Source: Firmicutes bacterium CAG:555
Lineage (GTDB): Bacteria > Bacillota > Clostridia > Oscillospirales > Oscillospiraceae
Reading direction: 5' to 3'
Assembly (NCBI GenBank): GCA_000431075.1
Contig: HF986900.1
Location: forward strand, 1-38,317
DNA: 38,317 bases
Position numbers and translations under genes: made by a program. The notes under the pieces are model-generated. The model was not told where the DNA came from and made no database searches. It saw only the letters and a program-made list of their open reading frames with translations. Below are positions 33,539 through 38,317 of this stretch, in pieces; within the stretch, counting starts at the first letter, position 1, and the number at the start of each line of letters is the position of its first letter.

Positions 33539-34243
33539 TCACGCCCCGTAGAAACCAAGGTCGTTCTTTGCGACATCCATGATTTGGTGCGTCTGCTCTA
33601 TCGCGGAATCAATATCCTTATTCATAAGTGCCGAGAAGAGCGCAAGCTTTATTTCATACAGCTTCTTCACACCGCTGCGCTTGCAATAGAGTGACCACAG
33701 GTACTCGCCCTGCGTCTTAAAGGAATAGTATAGCAGCGGCAGCAGCACGTTGCCGGACATTATCGCAAGCTCATGGTGGAAGCTGAATACCCGCTCTGCG
33801 GCCTCGTCGGCGTTGCGTGCGTCACGGATGCTGTCAAGGATCGGACTGAGCTTTTCAAGCTCGGCCACGTCGTTCTTCTCGCACACAAGGCGCAGGCACA
33901 GGCACTCCATCGCGTCGCGCGTTTCGAGCAGGGATTTTACCTCGTTCTTCCTCATCGCGCCGCCGTTATAGCGCATGATGGCGATAAGCGTCTCAAGGCT
34001 GCCCTTACGCCGGTAGTCGCAGACGAACACGCCCTGCCGCGTGCGAATCTCAACAAAGCCGAGCTTCTCAAGCTCCACAAGCCCCGCGGAAATGACCGTC
34101 CTGCTGACGCCCATTTTTACCGACAGCTCCCGCGCCGGCGGCAGCTGCTCGCCGATAGCTAGCTCACCGGAGAGTATCATGTTTTCAATCTGCTGCACGA
34201 ACAGCTCCGTCATGGACACCGCTACTATTTTATTGAACCCCAT
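33539..34243 (-). CDS. GntR-family regulator, FadR/FCD subfamily
   Basis: Ligand-controlled repressor. 234 residues: N-terminal winged helix (about 10-78; GEQLPPARELSVKMGVSRT, VISAGLVELEKLGFVEI, TRQGVFV) and a C-terminal all-helical FCD domain (about 100-230; ETRDAMECLCLRLVCE, FHHELAIMSGN) that in this family binds carboxylic acids, often with a metal. GGGAGGC precedes ATG 34243. It is divergent from the flavoprotein genes, and a TGGT-N3-ACCA site lies just downstream of each of the two promoters, so it very likely represses both them and itself. Ligand unknown, probably the substrate or product of the adjacent redox enzymes. Confidence 0.9.
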   Translation of the reverse strand: MGFNKIVAVSMTELFVQQIENMILSGELAIGEQLPPARELSVKMGVSRTVISAGLVELEKLGFVEIRTRQGVFVCDYRRKGSLETLIAIMRYNGGAMRKNEVKSLLETRDAMECLCLRLVCEKNDVAELEKLSPILDSIRDARNADEAAERVFSFHHELAIMSGNVLLPLLYYSFKTQGEYLWSLYCKRSGVKKLYEIKLALFSALMNKDIDSAIEQTHQIMDVAKNDLGFYGA

Positions 34244-34270
34244 ATTTGCCTCCCAAACGCGGATTGCCTG

Positions 34271-34281
34271 TGGTCATACCA
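34271..34281. promoter_or_regulatory. Probable GntR operator at its own promoter
   Basis: TGGTCATACCA, matching the TNGT-N3-ACNA consensus known for FadR/FCD regulators. It lies about 16-26 bp downstream of the -10 box of the minus-strand gntR promoter, a position suited to autorepression. Confidence 0.7.
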
Positions 34282-34296
34282 AATTCCACGTTTAAA

Positions 34297-34325
34297 ATTT
34301 TACCTGCAAGATGCTTAAAAGTCAA
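34297..34325 (-). promoter_or_regulatory. Promoter of the gntR gene
   Basis: Minus strand TTGACT (34320-34325), 17-bp spacer, TAAAAT (34297-34302). Confidence 0.65.
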
Positions 34326-34365
34326 GCGTAATGCTGACTATTCCGCTGAAAATACGGCAACAGCA

Positions 34366-34393
34366 TTGACCTTTTGCCGGTGATTGTTATAAA
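34366..34393 (+). promoter_or_regulatory. Promoter of the flavoprotein operon
   Basis: TTGACC (34366-34371), 16-bp spacer, TATAAA (34388-34393). Expected transcription start near 34400, immediately before the operator. Confidence 0.65.
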
Positions 34394-34410
34394 ATGCACA
34401 GTACAAACAC

Positions 34411-34423
34411 GTGGTATTACCAC
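34411..34423. promoter_or_regulatory. Probable GntR operator at the flavoprotein promoter
   Basis: GTGGTA-T-TACCAC, a perfect dyad containing TGGTATTACCA. It sits between the predicted transcription start and the AAGGAGGAG ribosome site, so a bound repressor would block transcription or its first steps. Confidence 0.75.
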
Positions 34424-34443
34424 AAATTAAGGAGGAGATACTG

Positions 34444-35979
34444 ATGCCAAAATATGATGCCGTTGTGATCGGCGCCGGAAACGGAGGTCTTGCCGCAGCC
34501 TGCCGCATGGCAAAGGGTGGGAAAAAGACCCTGCTTATCGAGCGCCACAATATGCCCGGCGGCTGCGCCTCAAGCTTCCGTAGAGGCCGTTTTGAATTTG
34601 AAACGGCGCTGCACGAGATCTGCGAATGGGGCACAAAGGAAAACCCCGGCGGCTGCCGCAGGATCTGTGATGAGTTCGGCCTTGACATTCCGTGGCACAT
34701 GGTTCCGGATAACTTCCGCGTTATCACCACCGCCTCCGACGGCAGGACGCATATCGACGCGACCCTCCCATGCACGGTAAAGGAGTTTGTCAATGAGATG
34801 GAGCGTCTTGTGCCAGGCTGCCGCAAATCCATACAGGATCTGTTCGACCTCGGCACGGAGTTTCACGCCGCCGGCGACTACTCTCTGAGCGTCGCGGGCA
34901 AGACAGACCCGAAGTATATGCAGGAGCACTTCCCCAACTTCCTGCGGCTGGGCAGCTACACGGTCAACCGTGTGTTCAGGGCGATGAAGATGCCTAAGCT
35001 CGCGCAGGATATAATGAACACCTACTGGGGCTATCTCGGCGTCGACGCCGACCATCTGTCCTTCCTCCAGTACGTCAACATGCTCTGGCTGTACGTAAAC
35101 CACGGCGCGTGGATACCCGACAAGACCAGCAACGAGCTGACGACAGGGCTGCTCGAGTGCTTCCGCAGCATGGGCGGCGAGGTGTGGATGAACTGCACCG
35201 CGACCGAGATACTCTTTGATGAGAGCAAGACCGTCCGCGGCGTTAAGACTACCTGCGGCGAGGTCGAGACAAAACACATTCTCTGCAACATGAACCAGAA
35301 CATGGTGTACGCCACGATGTGCCCGCCGGAGGTCGTACCGGAGCGCATGGTGAAGCTTGGCAATGCCCGCACCTATTCGGCGAGAATGTTCGTCGTATAC
35401 ATGGGGCTTGACAGGAGCGCCGAGGAACTCGGAATCCGCGATTACACCGTCTTCCTCCCGACCTCTGCCGACACGGCCAAGGAGTACGAATCCGGAAAAA
35501 CCATCGCGACAAACTGCAACCAGGTCATGGTGTGCTACAACGTTGTGAACCCCGGCTTCTCACCGGAGGGTACCTGCGTTGTCTCCCTCACAAGCACCTT
35601 CATGGATGATGACTGGGCAAATGTAGATCCGGATGATTACGTAGAGACGAAGACCGCCTTTGCCGAGAAGCTGATAAAGCTTTTCGAGGAGCGCTATGGC
35701 GTTACCGTCACCCCGTACATTGAGGAGCTTGAGATCGCGACGCCGTGGACGATGTGCAACTATGTCAACGTTCCTCAGGGCGCGGCCTACGGTTTCGAGC
35801 TGAAGGACTGGGACAACATGATGCCGCGAATGATGATGATGGGTACAGAGTTTCCGGTAAAAGGACTGAAGTTTGTCGGTGCGGCAAGCATCCGCGGCGA
35901 CGGCTACAACTCCGCGATATTCAGCGGAGATACGCTCGCAAAAAAGACTCTCGCAGAAATGAAAGAAGAGGAGGCTTGA
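34444..35979 (+). CDS. CrtI/phytoene-desaturase-like FAD-dependent oxidoreductase
   Basis: Flavoprotein of the COG1233 group (phytoene desaturases, carotenoid isomerases, retinol saturase). 511 residues. N-terminal Rossmann FAD site GAGNGG (10-15) with the acidic residue in LLIERHNMPGGCASSF, and a C-terminal FAD motif in KFVGAASIRGDGYNSAIFSGD. ATG 34444 has AAGGAGGAG just before it; the open frame further up crosses the operator. No carotenoid genes (crtE, crtB) adjoin it, so desaturation of a carotenoid is unlikely; reduction or saturation of a double bond in a lipid, sterol or isoprenoid is plausible. Followed 4 nt later by a reductase gene, probably its electron donor. The substrate is not known. 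Confidence 0.85.
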   Translation: MPKYDAVVIGAGNGGLAAACRMAKGGKKTLLIERHNMPGGCASSFRRGRFEFETALHEICEWGTKENPGGCRRICDEFGLDIPWHMVPDNFRVITTASDGRTHIDATLPCTVKEFVNEMERLVPGCRKSIQDLFDLGTEFHAAGDYSLSVAGKTDPKYMQEHFPNFLRLGSYTVNRVFRAMKMPKLAQDIMNTYWGYLGVDADHLSFLQYVNMLWLYVNHGAWIPDKTSNELTTGLLECFRSMGGEVWMNCTATEILFDESKTVRGVKTTCGEVETKHILCNMNQNMVYATMCPPEVVPERMVKLGNARTYSARMFVVYMGLDRSAEELGIRDYTVFLPTSADTAKEYESGKTIATNCNQVMVCYNVVNPGFSPEGTCVVSLTSTFMDDDWANVDPDDYVETKTAFAEKLIKLFEERYGVTVTPYIEELEIATPWTMCNYVNVPQGAAYGFELKDWDNMMPRMMMMGTEFPVKGLKFVGAASIRGDGYNSAIFSGDTLAKKTLAEMKEEEA

Positions 35980-35983
35980 GAAG

Positions 35984-37195
35984 ATGGCAGATAAGCTCAA
36001 TTACAAGGTAGGCATGATCGGCGCGCTTGATATGCTCAGGTTCAAGAACATGCCCAAGGTGCGCGAAAAGGCGATACAGGCGGCCTCCTCCGCTCCGCTG
36101 CCGAAAACTCTCACCACCAACGAAAAGGCAAAGCAGCGCCACCCGGAGAAGCAGGAGGTCATCGTGGCCGAGATACGCCAAAACGGTGCCGACGCAAAGA
36201 CGATCGTCCTCAAGACTGAGGATGGCTCCGCCCTCGCCCCGTTCAGAGCCGGGCAGTACATCAGCGTATGCGTCCCCATAGGCGGCACCGTGACCACGCG
36301 CTCATATTCGCTCTGCTCGTCCCCGGCGTGGACAAAACGAGGCGAATACAACATTACCGTCAAGCGCGATGACGCCGGCTTTGTCAGCCCGTACATTCAG
36401 GATCACTGGGTCGTCGGGCAGCACGTCACTATCTCCGGGCCGCAGGGTCACCTCTACTATGAGCGCCTGCGCGACGCGAAGAAGGTCGTAGCACTCGCGG
36501 GCGGTTCCGGCATCACTCCGTTCATGGGCATGGCATACGCCATCCGCGACGGCTTTGAGGACTTCGACCTGACGATACTTTTCGGCTCACGCACGGAGGA
36601 CGGCATTGTCTACAAGAAAGAGCTTGACGAGGTCTGTGCCGCCTGCGACAAGGTACACGTCGTGCATGTTCTGTCCGACGAGGAAAAGCCCGGCTATGAG
36701 CACGGCTTCATCACCGCCGAGCTTATCAAAAAGTACGGTGGCGAGGAGTACAGCGTCTTCATGTGCGGTCCGCAGGCGATGTACAACTTCCTCGATGGCG
36801 AGATCGCAAAGCTCGGCCTGCGCCGCAAGTTTGTGCGCCGTGAGCTGTTCGGCATGATAAAGGACCCGTGGAATCAGCCCGGCTACCCGGAGGATATCCG
36901 CGGCAAGACCTTTAACCTTAAGGTCATTCAGTGCGGCAGGGAATACGACATCACCGCCTCCGCCGATGAGCCGTTGCTGACCTCCATCGAGCGTACGGGC
37001 ATCGTCGCTCCCTCCCGCTGCCGCAGCGGCGAGTGCTCATGGTGCCGCTCAAAGCTCATCTCGGGTAAGGTCTTTGTTCCGGAAAAGACCGACGGCCGCC
37101 GCAGAGCCGATATCGAGTTTGGCTACATCCATCCCTGCGCGTCCTTCCCTATGTCCGACATTGTGCTCGACGTACCAAACAGTACGCTTAAATGA
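35984..37195 (+). CDS. Ferredoxin-reductase-like oxidoreductase with fused [2Fe-2S] domain
   Basis: Predicted NAD(P)H-dependent electron-transfer protein. 403 residues: a 55-residue N-terminal extension without known fold, an FAD domain (RSYS at 106-109), an NAD(P) domain (GGSGITPF near 173-180, FMCGPQAM near 259), and a C-terminal plant-type ferredoxin domain with Cys 346, 351, 354 and 385. Same layout as phenol hydroxylase or vanillate demethylase reductases, but with no oxygenase partner nearby and in a presumably anaerobic host. ATG 35984 is 4 nt after the flavoprotein stop (GAGGAGG inside its end), so the two are co-translated. Most likely it passes electrons from NAD(P)H to the CrtI-like protein. 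Confidence 0.87.
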   Translation: MADKLNYKVGMIGALDMLRFKNMPKVREKAIQAASSAPLPKTLTTNEKAKQRHPEKQEVIVAEIRQNGADAKTIVLKTEDGSALAPFRAGQYISVCVPIGGTVTTRSYSLCSSPAWTKRGEYNITVKRDDAGFVSPYIQDHWVVGQHVTISGPQGHLYYERLRDAKKVVALAGGSGITPFMGMAYAIRDGFEDFDLTILFGSRTEDGIVYKKELDEVCAACDKVHVVHVLSDEEKPGYEHGFITAELIKKYGGEEYSVFMCGPQAMYNFLDGEIAKLGLRRKFVRRELFGMIKDPWNQPGYPEDIRGKTFNLKVIQCGREYDITASADEPLLTSIERTGIVAPSRCRSGECSWCRSKLISGKVFVPEKTDGRRRADIEFGYIHPCASFPMSDIVLDVPNSTLK

Positions 37196-37214
37196 AAGCC
37201 TGTCTGTCAATCTC

Positions 37215-37243
37215 TTGCCGTTTTGCGGGATGGAGGCTATAAT
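37215..37243 (+). promoter_or_regulatory. Promoter of the interrupted small gene
   Basis: TTGCCG (37215-37220), 17-bp spacer, TATAAT (37238-37243), 49 nt before ATG 37293. No TGGT-N3-ACCA site near it. Confidence 0.65.
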
Positions 37244-37292
37244 GTAAGCATCCGCAGGGCAACTCCCCGCAATAACGAAAAGGAGTATTGCC

Positions 37293-37481
37293 ATGGATTT
37301 CAGAAAGCTTACCGTCAAGGAGCTGCTTGACAATCCCGATACCGCCGCCGTTATCAAGTAGCTTGCGCCTCAGCTGCTCAAGTACCCCATAAAACTGCTC
37401 GGCAAGAAAAAGTGCGGCGAGATCTTTGACAAGGTCGTCGCCACTGGCATCGGCCCCGAAGTAATAGCAAAGGAAGCGTAA
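37293..37481 (+). pseudogene. Small gene interrupted by one in-frame TAG
   Basis: ATG 37293 with AAAAGGAG 7 nt before it reads 22 codons (MDFRKLTVKELLDNPDTAAV...), meets TAG at 37359-37361, then continues in the same frame for 39 codons to TAA at 37479. The joined product would be about 62 residues. Its pattern (LTVKELLDNP, then LAPQLLKYP) resembles the short helical module seen as a C-terminal tail on some glycosidases and flavoenzymes, where the TAG would replace a charged residue codon such as GAG or CAG. TAG ends ftsW here, so readthrough is not expected. It follows the redox genes by 97 nt but has its own promoter. A sequencing error cannot be excluded. Confidence 0.65.
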
Positions 37482-37889
37482 GCGCGCATAAACAAGATGC
37501 TCGCAAGCCGATACATAGCAAACAGATATCCCCGGCGTCGGTATTATTCCAAAATCCGTACACCGCAAGACTCCTGTGCCACATCGCTGCCGAGCGTCTG
37601 AACGCTGGAATCCCACAATCGAATAAACAGAAAAAGGGCTTCCAAAGTCAGCAGTTGACCTCGGAAGCCCTTGATTTCAAGCCTTTTTCGGCACTTTTGT
37701 GTCGGAGAGGACTTTGTCTTTGGCACAGAATGGATAGTTGGAGAGGAGCAAAACACCTGCATAAAGCCCACAATGAAACTATTCCAAAGTGTCGCTTTGC
37801 CGAAAAGCCTTGTGCCGCAAGCATTTTTGCAAAAAGAAAAAGGTTGATAGTTTCAGATACTCTCGTATCAAAACTATCAACCTTATTTT
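37482..37889. other. Non-coding, fold-rich stretch between the broken gene and tRNA-Pro
   Basis: About 400 bases without a gene. Paired elements: AAGGGCTTCC (37634-37643) with GGAAGCCCTT (37663-37672); CAAGCCTTTTTCGGCA near 37679 with an imperfect inverted copy near 37796-37811; a TTTTTGCAAAAA palindrome near 37824; then the tRNA-Pro terminator. Short open frames on both strands cross these structures and look accidental. A decayed mobile or repeat element is possible but unproven. Confidence 0.45.
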
Positions 37890-37890
37890 T
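37840..37890 (-). terminator. Terminator after tRNA-Pro
   Basis: AAGGTTGATAGTTT (37840-37853) pairs with AAACTATCAACCTT (37871-37884), enclosing GATAC/GTATC (37856-37860, 37865-37869). On the minus strand it is followed by a T-rich run, and it starts just after the tRNA 3' end. Confidence 0.9.
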
Positions 37891-37965
37891 GGTCGGAGTG
37901 GGGAGACTTGAACTCCCGGCCTCTTGGTCCCGAACCAAGCGCGCTACCAACTGCGCTACACCCCG
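37890..37965 (-). tRNA. tRNA-Pro (anticodon CGG)
   Basis: 76 nt including encoded CCA (37890-37892). Acceptor CGGGGTG/CACTCCG with one G-U pair, D arm GCGC/GCGC, anticodon arm CTTGG/CCAAG with loop TTCGGGA (anticodon 37930-37932), T arm GGGAG/CTCCC with TTCAAGT. Complete cloverleaf. Confidence 0.97.
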
Positions 37966-37979
37966 AAATCAGCTTTATT

Positions 37980-38008
37980 ATTATAATAAGACAATGTGAC
38001 ATTGTCAA
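37980..38008 (-). promoter_or_regulatory. Consensus promoter of tRNA-Pro
   Basis: Minus strand TTGACA (38003-38008), 17-bp spacer, TATAAT (37980-37985): a full match to the sigma-A consensus, 14 nt before the mature 5' end. Confidence 0.9.
37990..38006. promoter_or_regulatory. 17-base palindrome inside the tRNA-Pro promoter
   Basis: GACAATGT-G-ACATTGTC, 8-bp perfect arms. It fills the spacer and four bases of the -35 box, so a bound protein would compete with RNA polymerase. Confidence 0.5.
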
Positions 38009-38065
38009 GAATTATTTGCGAATTTGTCAGCCTTGACCGAATATAATTAGTTGAGGTGACAAGCC

Positions 38066-38317
38066 ATGAAGGATATTAAGCTATACATATCGGCGGGCAT
38101 ATTCATAGCGCTGACGGCGATAAAAATGCTGCTTCCGTCACTCTCGGACGAGATACGGGACGGAATTACCGATGTGCTGCGCATGGAGGATGAGCAGACG
38201 CAGGCGATAATCGCACTGGGCTCGGAGCTTACAAAGGAGGATATTATAAACGCCTTTGATTTCACAAAGGACTTCAAGCCCAAGCCTGCGAGTGCAGTTG
38301 TTGCCGCGACCCCCACA
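38066..38317 (+). CDS. N-terminal part of a membrane-anchored protein, cut by the window end
   Basis: 84 codons visible, no stop before the edge. MKDIKLYISAGIFIALTAIKML is a short basic start followed by a membrane helix; the rest is a helical stretch and a proline/alanine-rich linker (KPKPASAVVAATPT). GAGGTGA precedes ATG 38066. This layout is like the anchor of M23-type wall endopeptidases or SpoIIQ-like proteins, but no catalytic part is visible, so the identity is a guess. It is divergent from tRNA-Pro. Confidence 0.7.
   Translation, partial: MKDIKLYISAGIFIALTAIKMLLPSLSDEIRDGITDVLRMEDEQTQAIIALGSELTKEDIINAFDFTKDFKPKPASAVVAATPT

Noticed and set aside
37293..37481. Pyrrolysine at the in-frame TAG
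   Set aside because: No pyl genes or PYL-like element seen here, TAG ends ftsW, and the small protein is not of a known pyrrolysine family; kept only as a remote option.
1..38317. CRISPR array, rRNA genes, insertion sequence or prophage
   Set aside because: No regularly spaced repeat series, rRNA segments, transposase, integrase or phage structural genes were found on either strand.

Overview
The window reads as chromosome of a spore-forming Clostridia bacterium, most like the Oscillospiraceae/Ruminococcaceae (gut cluster IV). The basis is a Gram-positive dcw cluster with a SpoVD-type transpeptidase, MurE carrying the meso-diaminopimelate motif DNPR, sporulation sigma-K with a hydrophobic pro-sequence, BofA and YaaL, Firmicutes-style rimP-nusA-ylxR-ylxQ-infB order, strong Shine-Dalgarno sites and CCA-encoding tRNA genes. 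The taxon is inferred from gene content and order only. No rRNA, CRISPR array, intact phage or insertion sequence was seen.

Layout. (1) 1-10.6 kb is the division and wall cluster: spoVD/ftsI, murE, mraY, ftsW, murG, a terminator-like hairpin, murA, ftsQ, and ftsZ behind its own promoter. murC, murD and ftsA are absent here. (2) 10.65-12.7 kb holds a CsoR-type metal sensor (minus strand), sigK and a VanY-like carboxypeptidase. (3) 12.7-20.5 kb is the translation/RNA operon: promoter and attenuator-like leader, rimP, nusA, ylxR (rnpM), an L7Ae-like gene, infB, rbfA, nrnA-like, truB and ribF, many overlapping by 4 nt. (4) 20.6-23.8 kb has a membrane-anchored polysaccharide deacetylase facing a DUF1275 membrane protein and a DEDDh exonuclease with a zinc ribbon. 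(5) 23.9-26.3 kb is ddl-murF, the dipeptide-making and -adding pair missing from the dcw cluster. (6) 26.3-26.8 kb is yaaL-bofA (minus strand). (7) 27.2-32.7 kb is a divergent type IIA topoisomerase B/A pair with a small zinc-ribbon membrane protein between the subunits, then a YitT-family protein and tRNA-Gly(GCC).

(8) 32.8-37.9 kb, between tRNA-Gly and tRNA-Pro(CGG), is the accessory part. It has low-coding DNA with terminators and a phased GGTTTCA repeat cluster, a 51-residue orphan protein, and a divergent regulatory module: an FCD-type GntR regulator facing a CrtI-like flavoprotein plus a ferredoxin-reductase-like protein with its own [2Fe-2S] domain. Both promoters of this module have a TGGT-N3-ACCA operator just downstream of the expected start of transcription. 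Behind it is a small gene with a perfect promoter and ribosome site, interrupted by one in-frame TAG. (9) The window ends in a truncated membrane-anchored protein.

How it works together: most of the window builds lipid II (MurA, MurE, MurF, Ddl, MraY, MurG), polymerises and remodels wall at the septum or forespore (FtsW, SpoVD, FtsQ, FtsZ, VanY-like, deacetylase) and equips transcription-translation. The least understood parts are the GntR-controlled redox module with its broken small partner, the unusual topoisomerase pair, and three genes (murA, sigK, yaaL) whose ribosome binding sites or start codons lie in hairpins.
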